Numbered from the stretch's first letter, positions 1 to 8,509 are shown. The stretch is 20,180 bases of DNA from CAYFPS01 sp964345075 (GCA_964345075.1 CAYFPS010000036.1:1-20180), one strand, 5' to 3'. A program made the numbers and translations. The notes: generated from the sequence alone by a model not told the origin.

Positions 1-1637
1 CTGGTTTCTGCGGTGACGAAGTGATGGTTTCCGAATGTCTGCCGGCCGGCACCTACTATGTCTTTGCCGCGCACAATGACTTCACGGGTGTTGATGTTCC
101 TGCCAACTACGGTCTGAGCGTCAGCCTGGAAGCCTGCACCTACACCACGCCCTGTGACGAGTTCGTGGCCACCGCCATCACCCTGCCCTATGCCGGCACG
201 GGAACGAATGTTGGTGCCCCGGATATCACGGGCAGCACTTCTGGTGATGTTGGTTACAGCTTCACGCTTACGGAAGAAAGCACCCTGAGCTGGGAAACCT
301 GCCTGACCGGTACGGGCTTCGACACGGACAGCTATCTGTTCAGTGGTGATCCCTGCAACGGCGGAACCCAGCTGGTTTACAACGACGGCGATTCCGCTTG
401 CTCGTTTGCTGCCTGGGCCACGGGTTACACCTACGACTGTGGCGCCCCGCTGCCCGCCGGTGACTACACGCTTGTGATCAGTGGTTACGGCACCTACACG
501 GGCAGCTTCGCCCTTGAAGTGACGGCCACCCCGACGGCTGAAGCCTGTGCCTGCGACCCGGTGGTCTGCACGGGTACGGCCGAAGTCGAGCCCAATGATG
601 GACCCAATGGTGACGGCACCGTCGGTAGCATTGCCGAAGGTGAAGTGATCTGCGGTAACACCTATACCTGGACCGAAACCGACTCTCTTGGCAATGTCAC
701 CAACTTCCGTGACACCGACTGGTACGAAGTCCTGCTGGTGGGCGATGCCGAACTGACCATCGACCTCGCCGTTGATGACTTCAACGGTATCCTCTTCCTG
801 GTCGCCGACGATCTGGCCACCATCGTTGCCTCCGCCGATGCCGCTGCCTACTGCGAAGCCGAGCAGCTGCTTTCCGGTTGCGTCGCTGCCGGTAGCTACT
901 ACATCGTCGTGGCCCACAATGACTTCACGGGCGTGGACGCTGGTGCCAACTACAGCCTGTCCTACAGCAGCGTGACCTGCACGGTCCCGACCTGCGACAA
1001 CGACACCTTCGACACGGCTGAAGTGATTGGTGCATTCCCCTACAGCTACGCTGGCAACACCAGCCTCTGTGTGGATGACCTTGGACCCTTTGATGTCCAG
1101 CCGACGCAGTGTCTGCAGGGTACCTACTACACCGCTTCGGGTGGTGCCGCCGATGCCTACTTCTGGTTTGAGCTTGCCAGTGCCACCGAGCTGACCTTCA
1201 GCCTCTGCGGCAGCAGCTTTGACACGGCCATTGGTGTCTTCGCTGACACGGGCGTAGCCCCGACCACGGCTGACATCGTTGCCTACAACGATGATACCTG
1301 CGGCCTGCAGTCCGAAGTAGTTTGCCTGATGGATCCGGGTGCCTACTACATCGTGGTTGATGGCTACAGCACCGCCGCTGGCGACTACACGCTGAACGTG
1401 ACCGCCGCTGCCCTGCCCTGCGACATGCCTGTCAACCTGGCCATCGCCATGGTTGCCGGTAGTGCCGAGCTGAGCTGGGATGCCGTTGGAACGGCCACCT
1501 CCTACGACGTGTATGCCTCCACCGATGGTTATGGCGTCTACACGCTGCTGGGCAACAGTGCTACCAACAGCTACAGCGATGCCGGTGCCCAGGCTGCCGG
1601 TCGCAAGTTCTACAAGGTCGTGGCGGTTTGCCCCTGA
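1..1637 (+). CDS. Secreted repetitive protein with PPC-like domains and C-terminal FN3-like module (5' end outside window)
   Basis: The reading frame is open to the left edge (first complete codon at 3), so 544 residues are visible and the N-terminus is missing. The first visible residues match the inside of a later repeat (a Cys, then PAGTYYVFAAHNDF against AAGSYYIVVAHNDF), which shows the protein continues upstream; the ATG at 21 is internal. The protein is made of Asp/Gly/Thr/Tyr-rich beta-sandwich modules of the bacterial pre-peptidase C-terminal (PPC) type, with recurring 'PAGDYTLVISGY' and 'DPGAYYIVVDGY' strands, an 'EVEPND' linker and many cysteines. The last ~70 residues form an FN3-like domain ending FYKVVAVCP, as in five other proteins here. 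Codon use is strongly biased, which suggests high expression. An extracellular or surface location is inferred. No catalytic domain is visible; one may lie in the missing part. A terminator follows. Confidence 0.85.
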   Translation, partial: GFCGDEVMVSECLPAGTYYVFAAHNDFTGVDVPANYGLSVSLEACTYTTPCDEFVATAITLPYAGTGTNVGAPDITGSTSGDVGYSFTLTEESTLSWETCLTGTGFDTDSYLFSGDPCNGGTQLVYNDGDSACSFAAWATGYTYDCGAPLPAGDYTLVISGYGTYTGSFALEVTATPTAEACACDPVVCTGTAEVEPNDGPNGDGTVGSIAEGEVICGNTYTWTETDSLGNVTNFRDTDWYEVLLVGDAELTIDLAVDDFNGILFLVADDLATIVASADAAAYCEAEQLLSGCVAAGSYYIVVAHNDFTGVDAGANYSLSYSSVTCTVPTCDNDTFDTAEVIGAFPYSYAGNTSLCVDDLGPFDVQPTQCLQGTYYTASGGAADAYFWFELASATELTFSLCGSSFDTAIGVFADTGVAPTTADIVAYNDDTCGLQSEVVCLMDPGAYYIVVDGYSTAAGDYTLNVTAAALPCDMPVNLAIAMVAGSAELSWDAVGTATSYDVYASTDGYGVYTLLGNSATNSYSDAGAQAAGRKFYKVVAVCP

Positions 1638-1668
1638 TCCTGTAGACTGAATTCCTGAGTGAATTCAA

Positions 1669-1700
1669 GCCCCGTCCGCTTAAGCGGGCGGGGCTTTTTC
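1669..1700 (+). terminator. Rho-independent terminator after the repetitive secreted protein
   Basis: The arms are GCCCCGTCCGC (1669-1679) and GCGGGCGGGGC (1684-1694), an 11-bp stem with one G-T wobble around a TTAA loop, followed by TTTTTC. It lies 31 bp after the stop codon and separates the first gene from the next. Confidence 0.9.
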
Positions 1701-1806
1701 TATGAATTCTTTAAAAAATCGAGGCATAAATGACACGGGCATGAAAGAAAGTTTGTCAGTCCTTATCTTTCCCTTGTCCTGACACTCAACCGGGAAAATC
1801 TCATCC

Positions 1807-2568
1807 ATGTGGATCCCCCTCGCGCTTGCCGTGCTTGGAGCACTGCAGGCGAATACGCTTGAGCAGCCTGTTCTTCTGCCCGGCGAGGCCTGGAGCTTTG
1901 GCGCAAGCGAAGAGGCCTTGCTCTGCGAACGGGCCGAATACCTAAGCCTGCCCGGTTCGCTACAGGGCCTTCGTCTGCCCGTTCTGCAACTTGCCTATGC
2001 AGGCGGCCTGTGGCAGCCCTGCGACGCGGCCAGGCCGCTGGTTCATGTGCGCCACTACGCAGACGAGGCCGGTCTGCCCGGTGAATTGCTGCGCGAGGCA
2101 CTGGTGACGACAGTGCTGGTTCCCCAGGGGATCTTCTACCGAAATGATCTGGAGCTGAAGCTGCTGGAGCTTGACCTCCCTTGGCGCAATTTAAGCTCCG
2201 GCTGGTTTTCCATTGAAGGCATGGGAGATGGAACCTGCCAGCTGATGTGGGGCGAGGGCACCGGCGGCGATGGCTATTCCTGCGTCAGGCGCGAAGGCAG
2301 CTGGCGCACGATTCCCAGCGATCTGGGCTTGCAGGCAAGCTGGGTAGATCTGCCGCAGCCGCAGCTGCAGATTCAACGCCTGTCTGACGGCAGGATCGAA
2401 CTGGACTGGAGTCCGTTTAATCCGGAACTTGACTACAAGGTTGAATTCAGCCCTGATGCTCAGAATTGGAACCTGCTAGAGACAGTCGCGCAGCCACCCC
2501 TTCTACTTGACCCGGAACAGCTTTCACCCGGCCCGCATCTTTATCGTGTGCGCAGCTTGCTTCCCTGA
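1807..2568 (+). CDS. Small secreted protein with C-terminal FN3-like module, function unknown
   Basis: 253 residues. The N-terminus (MWIPLALAVLGALQA) is a short hydrophobic segment compatible with a signal peptide. I do not recognise the body as an enzyme. It contains a 'YADEAGLPGELL' segment of the kind often seen in exported beta-sandwich domains, then Trp/Gly-rich strands. Residues ~183-253 form an FN3-like domain (IELDW, YKVEFS, ending LYRVRSLLP). The ATG at 1807 lacks a strong ribosome binding site: a GGGAAAA lies about 10 bases upstream, so translation is probably modest. The gene stands alone between the terminator at 1669-1700 and hslV. An opposite-strand frame here (1763-2101) is a shadow. 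Confidence 0.7.
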   Translation: MWIPLALAVLGALQANTLEQPVLLPGEAWSFGASEEALLCERAEYLSLPGSLQGLRLPVLQLAYAGGLWQPCDAARPLVHVRHYADEAGLPGELLREALVTTVLVPQGIFYRNDLELKLLELDLPWRNLSSGWFSIEGMGDGTCQLMWGEGTGGDGYSCVRREGSWRTIPSDLGLQASWVDLPQPQLQIQRLSDGRIELDWSPFNPELDYKVEFSPDAQNWNLLETVAQPPLLLDPEQLSPGPHLYRVRSLLP

Positions 2569-2643
2569 TTCCCCGCAAGCGGACTCAGCTTGGTATCTTT
2601 TCAGCATGGCCCTGCTTTAGGGGCAATTGTTGAAGGAGAATGC

Positions 2644-3198
2644 ATGAAGAGTCCCCACGCCACAACCATTCTTTGTCTGCGTCACAAAGGCGTTACGGCC
2701 ATCGCCGGCGATGGTCAAGTGAGCTATGACGACATGATTTTGAAGCAGGGTGCCTGCAAGCTCCGCCGACTGGACGAAGGGCGCGTGCTGGCTGGATTTG
2801 CCGGTGGCGCGGCTGATGCCTTTGCCCTTTTTGAACGCTTCGAGCAGGTGCTGGATTCGCAAGAAGGCGATCTGACCCGCAGTGTGGTCGAACTGGCCAA
2901 GGAGTGGCGACTGGACAAGAACATGCAGCGGCTGGACGCGCTGCTGCTGGTGGCCGATCAGGATCACATCTACATGATCAGCGGCATTGGCGATATCATT
3001 GAGCCCGATGATCCACTGTTGGCGATCGGCTCCGGTGGCCCCTACGCGCAGGCGGCGGCCCGGGCACTTGTATCACACACCAAGCTGGATGCCGAGAGCA
3101 TTGTCCGTGCGGCGATGAAAATCGCCTCCGAAATCTGCGTATACACCAACGACCAGATTCGCGTAGAAACGCTCTCAGGCAAGGGGAAGAAGGCATGA
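2644..3198 (+). CDS. hslV: ATP-dependent protease subunit HslV
   Basis: 184 residues. HslV is the threonine-protease subunit of the cytoplasmic HslUV (ClpYQ) complex. A dodecamer of HslV degrades proteins unfolded by HslU. The protein begins MKSPHATTIL: a six-residue leader precedes the catalytic Thr7, an arrangement like Bacillus CodW, whereas enterobacterial HslV loses only Met. The GDGQVS motif (Asp23) and Lys39 fall at the positions of Asp17 and Lys33 of the mature enzyme, and GSGGPYAQAAARAL matches the conserved C-terminal part. The start at 2644 is chosen because AAGGAG (2633-2638) sits 5 bases upstream and the leader is then of normal size; an in-frame ATG at 2590 would add 18 atypical residues. 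The stop overlaps the hslU start (ATGA). One GTGATACA-family octamer lies at 3069-3076. Confidence 0.97.
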   Translation: MKSPHATTILCLRHKGVTAIAGDGQVSYDDMILKQGACKLRRLDEGRVLAGFAGGAADAFALFERFEQVLDSQEGDLTRSVVELAKEWRLDKNMQRLDALLLVADQDHIYMISGIGDIIEPDDPLLAIGSGGPYAQAAARALVSHTKLDAESIVRAAMKIASEICVYTNDQIRVETLSGKGKKA

Positions 3199-4508
3199 AG
3201 GCGGCTCAGGCTCTAAGCCCGCGCGAGATCGTCAGCGAGCTGGATCGCTTTGTGATCGGTCAGGATGAAGCCAAGCGCGCCGTGGCGATTGCCCTCAGAA
3301 ACCGCTGGCGCAGAAGCCGCGTGCCTTTGGAGCTGCGCGAGGAAATTACCCCATTCAACATCATCCTGATTGGATCGACTGGCGTAGGCAAGACTGAGAT
3401 CGCCCGCCGTCTGGCCGCGCTGGCTGAAGCGCCCTTTGTCAAGGTTGAGGCCAGCCGTTTTACGGAAGTGGGCTATGTGGGGCGGGATGTGGATTCCATG
3501 ATTCGCGATCTGGTTGATCTGGCCGTGCAGCGCGAACGGGATCGTCAACTGGAACTGCTGCGCGAGCAAACCCGTCAGCAGGCCCGTGATACATTGTTTG
3601 AACTGCTGCACCAGCAGCATGAGCTGACGCGCACAAAAGAGCTTGAAGGCAGACTGGATGCTGGCGAGCTGAAGGATCTGGAGCTGACCCTGCAGGTGGA
3701 AGAGCACGCAGCTCCACAGGCCAGCCTGCAGGTCTTTGGCGCGGGCGGCTTCGAGGAAATGACTGCCAATCTGCAGGAAATGATGGGTGACCTGCTGCAG
3801 CCGCAGCTGAAGCCCAGGCAGATGCTCCTGCCGCAAGCCCTAGATTATCTTGAGGAGCAGGCCGCCACTCGCGAGCTGGATATGGATCAGCTGAGCCGCA
3901 AGGCCATTTTTGATTGTGAAGAGTCGGGCATCGTCTTTATCGACGAGATCGACAAGATCTGTGCACCGGCGGAGAGTGCCGGGCCCGATGTATCACGGCA
4001 GGGTGTGCAGAAGGACATTCTGCCTGTGATCGAAGGCACGGTGGTGCAAACCAGATACGGCGCCGTGCGCACGCATCACATGCTTTTTCTTGCTTCCGGT
4101 GCCTTTCATCTCTCACGGCCATCGGATCTGATCCCTGAGCTGCAGGGCCGCTTTCCTGTTCGAGTCGAGCTGGACTCGCTGGACGAAAAAGCCCTCTTGA
4201 GTATTTTGACCAGGCCCGAGAACGCGCTGTTGAAGCAGTATCAGGCTCTTTTTGCTGCAGAGGGAACCGAACTTGTGATGAAGGCTGCGGCCTGCAGGGA
4301 AGTGGCGCGTTTTGCTTTTGAGGCAAATCGCCGTGCCGAGAACATCGGTGCCCGCCGCCTGCAAAGCCTCATGCACCTGCTGCTGGAAGAGGAGCTCTTC
4401 AGAATGCCTGACAAGGGGCTGAAGAAGCTGGAGCTGACGGCCGCCATGGTGCGCAAGCGTCTGGCCGAAGCCATCGAGGATGTGGACCTCTCACGCTATA
4501 TTTTGTGA
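3195..4508 (+). CDS. hslU: ATP-dependent protease ATPase subunit HslU
   Basis: 437 residues, normal for the family. HslU is the hexameric AAA+ unfoldase that feeds substrates to HslV. The FVIGQDEAKRAVAIALRNRW box (19-38), Walker A GSTGVGKT (60-67; the usual Pro after the first Gly is Ser here), Walker B VFIDEIDK with Asp250-Glu251, and sensor/arginine-finger region SDLIPELQGRFPVRVEL are all present. The charged, Gln-rich middle part (~110-220) is the I-domain. The C-terminus is DLSRYIL, the conserved tail that inserts into HslV. The gene overlaps hslV by 4 bp, so the two are translationally coupled. Octamers of the GTGATACA family lie at 3586 and 3989, and a third (4505-4512) contains the stop codon of this gene. 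Confidence 0.97.
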   Translation: MKAAQALSPREIVSELDRFVIGQDEAKRAVAIALRNRWRRSRVPLELREEITPFNIILIGSTGVGKTEIARRLAALAEAPFVKVEASRFTEVGYVGRDVDSMIRDLVDLAVQRERDRQLELLREQTRQQARDTLFELLHQQHELTRTKELEGRLDAGELKDLELTLQVEEHAAPQASLQVFGAGGFEEMTANLQEMMGDLLQPQLKPRQMLLPQALDYLEEQAATRELDMDQLSRKAIFDCEESGIVFIDEIDKICAPAESAGPDVSRQGVQKDILPVIEGTVVQTRYGAVRTHHMLFLASGAFHLSRPSDLIPELQGRFPVRVELDSLDEKALLSILTRPENALLKQYQALFAAEGTELVMKAAACREVARFAFEANRRAENIGARRLQSLMHLLLEEELFRMPDKGLKKLELTAAMVRKRLAEAIEDVDLSRYIL

Positions 4509-4571
4509 TACACCAACGCCGGAAAAAGGCGAAGAAATAAAAGAGACCCAACTCAAGGGGAAGGAGCACGT

Positions 4572-5492
4572 GTGAAGCGCGATTGTCTGCAACTGACCGA
4601 TTTCACTGCTGAAGAACTTCGTGGCATGCTGGAGCTGGCAGCCGAGATGAAGGGCGAAGTTCGCCAGAACCGTTTTCGCAAGCCCTTCGAAAACACGTCC
4701 TTTGCCTGCATTTTTCACAAGCCTTCCCTGAGGACGCGCATCAGTTTTGAAGTCGGCCTTTCCCAGCTGGGCGGCCAGACTCTTTATATCACGGAAAAGG
4801 AAATCGAGCTGGGCAAGCGCGAGAGCATTTACGATGTGGCCAAAGTGATGAGCCGCTATGTGGATGCCATCCTGATTCGCACCTTCAGCCATCAGTCGGT
4901 GGAAGAGCTGGCCCAGCATGCCAGTGTTCCTGTGGTCAACATGCTGACCGACCTGACCCATCCCTGTCAGGTGCTGGCCGATATCTTCACCATTTACGAA
5001 CACAAGGGCACGGTCGACAATCTGGTCGTGACTTATTTTGGTGACGGCAACAACATGACCAACAGCTGGCTGAATCTGGCCCGCCGTATTCCGATGGAGC
5101 TGCGCGTGGCCACCAGCCCGGACTGCATGCCCGATCCCGGTATCCTCAAAGCCGCTCAGGAAGAAGGTCTATCGAAAATTGTCGTGACCGACGATCCGCG
5201 CGCCGCTGCCGAAGGCGCTGACGTGCTTTACACCGATGTCTGGGCCAGCATGGGTCAGAAGGAACAGGCCGAGGCCAAGGCCAACCTGCTCCGGCAGTAC
5301 CAGATCAACAAGGAGCTGGTTGCTCTGGCGCATCCCGAATGCCTCGTGATGCATTGCCTGCCTGCCGAGCGCGGCAAGGAAATCACCGACGATGTCATGG
5401 ACGGTCCGCATTCCGTCGTCTTTGACGAGGCCGAAAACCGCATGCACGCCCAGAAGGCGCTGATGGTCAGGCTGCTGGAGTGGAGCAAGTAA
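4572..5492 (+). CDS. argF: Ornithine carbamoyltransferase
   Basis: 306 residues, the usual length. The enzyme makes citrulline from ornithine and carbamoyl phosphate in arginine biosynthesis (cytoplasm, trimer). The carbamoyl-phosphate loop is KPSLRTRISFE (Ser52-Arg56). HPCQ (130-133) and HCLPAERG with Cys262 match the carbamoyl-phosphate and ornithine sites; FGDGNNMTNSW and DVWASMGQ are also typical. The start is GTG at 4572, with AAGGAG at 4561-4566 five bases upstream. The 63-bp gap from hslU holds only a small CGCC/GGCG hairpin, so co-transcription with hslUV is likely. Alternatives are other carbamoyltransferases (N-acetylornithine or putrescine), but the motifs favour ornithine. No GTGATACA octamer lies in this gene. 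Confidence 0.92.
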   Translation: MKRDCLQLTDFTAEELRGMLELAAEMKGEVRQNRFRKPFENTSFACIFHKPSLRTRISFEVGLSQLGGQTLYITEKEIELGKRESIYDVAKVMSRYVDAILIRTFSHQSVEELAQHASVPVVNMLTDLTHPCQVLADIFTIYEHKGTVDNLVVTYFGDGNNMTNSWLNLARRIPMELRVATSPDCMPDPGILKAAQEEGLSKIVVTDDPRAAAEGADVLYTDVWASMGQKEQAEAKANLLRQYQINKELVALAHPECLVMHCLPAERGKEITDDVMDGPHSVVFDEAENRMHAQKALMVRLLEWSK

Positions 5493-5508
5493 GGGCAAGA
5501 CAAGAGTC

Positions 5509-6333
5509 ATGACGCAGCCACTGGGCAAGCCTGATCACGGTTGGCGGAATCGTCTGCACGAGGTCATCTTTGAGGCGGACACGCTGGCCGGGCGTGTCTT
5601 CGATCTCGCGCTGATTCTGGCGATTCTGCTAAGCGTGCTGGTGGTGATGCTGGAAAGTGTCGCAACATTTCGTGCCGCCCATGGGCCGCTACTGGTCAGC
5701 CTCGAGTGGTTCTTCACCTTGCTCTTCACTGTCGAGTACCTGCTGCGCTTGATCACGGTCAGGCGGCCGCTGCTTTACGCACGCAGCTTTTTTGGAGTGG
5801 TCGATTTGCTGGCCACCATCCCCACCTGGATAAGTCTGGTGGTGCCGGGAGCTCACGTGCTGCTCACCATTCGGCTGCTCAGGCTGTTTCGGGTTATGCG
5901 TGCCCTCAAGCTCACCGCTTACCTGGGCGAAGGGCAGCTGATCATGAAGGCCCTAAGGGCCAGCAGGCGCAAGATCTTTGTCTTTCTCTTTACCGTGATC
6001 ACTCTTTCGGCGATTATCGGGACTCTGCTCTATGTGATCGAAGGGCCCGAACACGGTTTTACCAGTATTCCCATCGGCATCTACTGGGCGATTGTCACGC
6101 TGACAACTGTCGGTTATGGCGCCATCTCGCCCGTAACCGCGCTGGGCAAGGCGCTCGCGTCGCTGGTCATGATTCTGGGCTATGGCATCATTGCCGTTCC
6201 CACTGGCATTGTGACAGTGGAGCTGGACCGTGCGACACGCGGCGGGGTCAGCACACAGGCCTGCCCCGCCTGTGGGGGCGAAGGCCATGATGCCGTTGCC
6301 CGGCACTGCAAGCATTGCGGAGCGGGCCTTTGA
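5509..6333 (+). CDS. Voltage-gated-type potassium channel with C-terminal zinc ribbon
   Basis: 274 residues. Six membrane segments are visible. An S4-like arginine helix (RLLRLFRVMRALKL) and the selectivity filter TTVGYG (199-204), between the pore helix and the last membrane helix, identify a tetrameric inner-membrane K+ channel of the 6-TM (Kv/ion_trans) type. After the last helix the tail carries Cys252-x-x-Cys255 and Cys267-x-x-Cys270, a compact zinc-ribbon-like module in place of the RCK domain common in bacterial K+ channels. The start at 5509 is 16 bp after argF. Its ribosome binding site is weak (AAGAG close to the ATG), so it may depend on coupling to argF. A second plus-strand frame inside it (5706-6290) is a shadow. 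Confidence 0.88.
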   Translation: MTQPLGKPDHGWRNRLHEVIFEADTLAGRVFDLALILAILLSVLVVMLESVATFRAAHGPLLVSLEWFFTLLFTVEYLLRLITVRRPLLYARSFFGVVDLLATIPTWISLVVPGAHVLLTIRLLRLFRVMRALKLTAYLGEGQLIMKALRASRRKIFVFLFTVITLSAIIGTLLYVIEGPEHGFTSIPIGIYWAIVTLTTVGYGAISPVTALGKALASLVMILGYGIIAVPTGIVTVELDRATRGGVSTQACPACGGEGHDAVARHCKHCGAGL

Positions 6334-6365
6334 TTGAAGTGCCTGCCTAAGGCAAGGAGCCATCC

Positions 6366-8027
6366 ATGACTTCTCGTTTACTGATTCTGCTGGGGTTGAC
6401 ATCCCTTGCCCAGGCCTGGACCAGCCCGGGCAGCGGGCTGCTCTTCAGTCCCGCTGATCTGGTGGAGATCTCGGGCGGCGCTCTGCTGGATGGCAATGGC
6501 CCCTACCGGCAAATGGCCGATATCACCATTAGCGCCCTGGACACACTACGCGTGCCGGCCGGCACTGAGTGGCTGGCTGCCGGTGATGTCGAGCTTCGTA
6601 TTACGGGTGTGATTCAATCCATGGGACGGCCTTTTCAGCCAGTGATCTTTGCCGCGGAGAGCGCCGAACCCGGCAGTTGGAGCGGCTTGAAACTGGATGA
6701 AGGCTCAGGCAGAAGCCATCTGATTTGCACAGAGCTGCGGGATGGGGAAGATGGTCTGAACTGTCTGGGAGCAAGTCCACTGGTGGAGTTTTGCGTGCTG
6801 GAGAACAACCTGTCCAGTGGACTCAGCTGTTTTCTGGAAGGGAATCCCACTCTGCGTCACTGCCTGGTGACGGGGAACATGCGCTATGGAGTGGAAATCA
6901 CGGGTTCTTCCAGCCCTCGCCTCGAGCATTGTGTGATACAAGGAAACAACCTAGAAGCGAGCGATCCGCGCAATGCAGTGAGCATTGGCATTCAAGGAAC
7001 AAACAGCCCTGTCCTGATTTCATGCCTGCTTGAAGGAGCAGCCTTTGGCAATCCTGCGAGCGGCTTCAGCCTGTGGATGAGTGGGAACCCGCAACTTCAT
7101 CACTGCGAAATCAGGGGCTTCCGTACCGGTGTTGTGATACAAGGGGCGGGTGCTTCGGGCCTGCTTGAAAACTGCTGGATCCACGACAATCGTTACAGCA
7201 ACCCGATGCTCGGTGGCAGCGGGATCAATGTGAGCACCAGTGCCGCTCCCACTTTTCGCAATTGCCTGATCGAGGGGAATGACTGGGGCGTGACCGTAAC
7301 CAGTGTATCACAACCTGATTTTGGCACAGGCGAGAGCTTTGGCCAGAATCGACTGCACGGCAGCGGTAACAATGGTGGTGTTCACGACTTCTGGAACAAC
7401 ACCACTGGAATGATCGAGGCTTCCGGCAACTGGTGGGGCACGCTGGATGCTACGTTGATCGATGAGCATATCAATGACAGTCAGGATGGGAACTTCGGGA
7501 CTGTCAGCATTTATCCCATTCTGGATGACAGCCTTTTTGCTCCGGTGATTGCGCCCGACATTGGCTGGGTGCCTCTGGAAGTTGGAGGAACGCTGGCTTT
7601 CCGTCCGGCCGATCATTTCAGAGCGCTGCCGGGGCTAAGCTTCAGCCTGGTGGCCAATGGCCTTGTATCACAGGTGGGTGACAGCCTTTACTGGACAGCA
7701 CCTGAAGACGCGGACAGCCTGCAAAGCCTGCTGCTGTACGCCCAGACGAGCTGGGGCATGACAAGCTGTGATACACTTCGCGTCTGGCTGGATACACCGC
7801 CTGTCATTCTGCCAGATCTTTCCATAACCGTCATGGGCGCAAGTGTTCGGCTTGACTGGCAGCCCATAGAAGGTGCAACTGGATACAGGCTGGAGCGCGC
7901 GGACAGTGCAGGCTTTACGGATGGTTCCGTGAGCGTCATCTACTCAGGCACAGAAACGAGCTTTTTGGATGATGGTGCCTTGACGCTTGGTAAGGCCTTT
8001 TACAGAGTTGTTGCCGAATTGCCCTGA
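6366..8027 (+). CDS. Secreted right-handed beta-helix protein with C-terminal FN3-like module
   Basis: 553 residues. A signal peptide (MTSRLLILLGLTSLAQA) begins the protein, preceded by AAGGAG seven bases before the ATG. Residues ~60-370 consist of repeated short strands such as 'NPTLRHCLVTGN', 'SPRLEHCVIQGN', 'APTFRNCLIEGN' and 'NWWGTLDA', which is the pattern of parallel beta-helix (pectate-lyase-like or DUF1565/NosD-type) repeats. A cadherin/Ig-like segment follows (~395-475), then an FN3-like domain ending FYRVVAELP. The role is probably surface-bound or extracellular; no catalytic residues can be assigned. This gene holds five GTGATACA-family octamers (6933, 7134, 7304, 7664, 7768), the highest number in any gene here. 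Its 3' end overlaps the convergent tspO by 28 bp. Confidence 0.82.
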   Translation: MTSRLLILLGLTSLAQAWTSPGSGLLFSPADLVEISGGALLDGNGPYRQMADITISALDTLRVPAGTEWLAAGDVELRITGVIQSMGRPFQPVIFAAESAEPGSWSGLKLDEGSGRSHLICTELRDGEDGLNCLGASPLVEFCVLENNLSSGLSCFLEGNPTLRHCLVTGNMRYGVEITGSSSPRLEHCVIQGNNLEASDPRNAVSIGIQGTNSPVLISCLLEGAAFGNPASGFSLWMSGNPQLHHCEIRGFRTGVVIQGAGASGLLENCWIHDNRYSNPMLGGSGINVSTSAAPTFRNCLIEGNDWGVTVTSVSQPDFGTGESFGQNRLHGSGNNGGVHDFWNNTTGMIEASGNWWGTLDATLIDEHINDSQDGNFGTVSIYPILDDSLFAPVIAPDIGWVPLEVGGTLAFRPADHFRALPGLSFSLVANGLVSQVGDSLYWTAPEDADSLQSLLLYAQTSWGMTSCDTLRVWLDTPPVILPDLSITVMGASVRLDWQPIEGATGYRLERADSAGFTDGSVSVIYSGTETSFLDDGALTLGKAFYRVVAELP

Positions 8028-8491
8028 TCACGCTTGTTCAATCGCCAGATGCTGACGTTGAGCATGCCGGCAAAACTCAGCCAGCCCAGATAGGGCAAGA
8101 GCAGCAGGCCGGCCACACGATCCAGTTCGTAAAAGAGCAGCAGGCAGCTCAGGACCAGAATCCACAGGAGGCTCAGGTCCAGCAGGGCAAGGTCAATTCT
8201 CCTTTTCCCAAAGAAGAGCCAGGACCAAAGCGCATTGGCCATCAGCTGCGCCAGAAAGCAGCCAAGGGCCAGCCAGGACTCCGCCAGCGGGACGGCCTCC
8301 CAGACGCGCCACGCAGCCAGCGCCATCATCGCGTAGAGCAAGGTCCAGACAGGCGCAAAAATCCAGCCCGGTGGGTTCCACATGGGCTTCTTCAAATACA
8401 GATACCACTCGTCCGGCCGATTACGCGATCCCGTTGCCGCTGCGCTGAAGCTGACGAACAGCCAGAGGCCGAGTGCTAGCCATTTTGACAT
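8000..8491 (-). CDS. tspO: TspO/MBR family protein (translocator-protein homologue)
   Basis: 163 residues with five membrane helices. The family signature is clear: the W-Y-x-x-L-x-K-P-x-W-N-P-P-G-W box near residues 29-43, then PVWTLLYAMMALAAW, ANALWSWLFFG and the last-helix end FAGMLNVSIWRLN. TspO proteins bind porphyrins and related ligands in the membrane and take part in tetrapyrrole handling and stress responses. The ATG at 8491 is chosen because GGGGGAG lies seven bases upstream and the hydrophobic first helix starts at once. A longer frame to 8587 would run through an 11-bp tandem repeat and give a low-complexity leader. It is the last gene of the minus-strand series, 125 bp from its upstream neighbour, and overlaps the convergent beta-helix gene. 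Confidence 0.93.
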   Translation of the reverse strand: MSKWLALGLWLFVSFSAAATGSRNRPDEWYLYLKKPMWNPPGWIFAPVWTLLYAMMALAAWRVWEAVPLAESWLALGCFLAQLMANALWSWLFFGKRRIDLALLDLSLLWILVLSCLLLFYELDRVAGLLLLPYLGWLSFAGMLNVSIWRLNKRDQGNSATTL

Positions 8492-8509
8492 GCGTGCTCC
8501 CCCGGAACC

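Noticed and set aside
2590..2643. Longer hslV start at 2590
   Set aside because: It would place 24 residues before the catalytic Thr. The ATG at 2644 has AAGGAG at good spacing and a leader of CodW-like size.
5706..6290. A 194-codon plus-strand frame inside the channel gene
   Set aside because: The overlapping frame encodes a clear K+ channel with selectivity filter; the alternative translation has no recognisable motif.
7781..7884. GGATACA words near 7791 and 7881 as further copies of the octamer family
   Set aside because: They differ at the second base of the core (G instead of T in GTGATACA's TGATACA part) and are explained by ordinary Asp/Gly-Tyr codons; only exact copies were counted.
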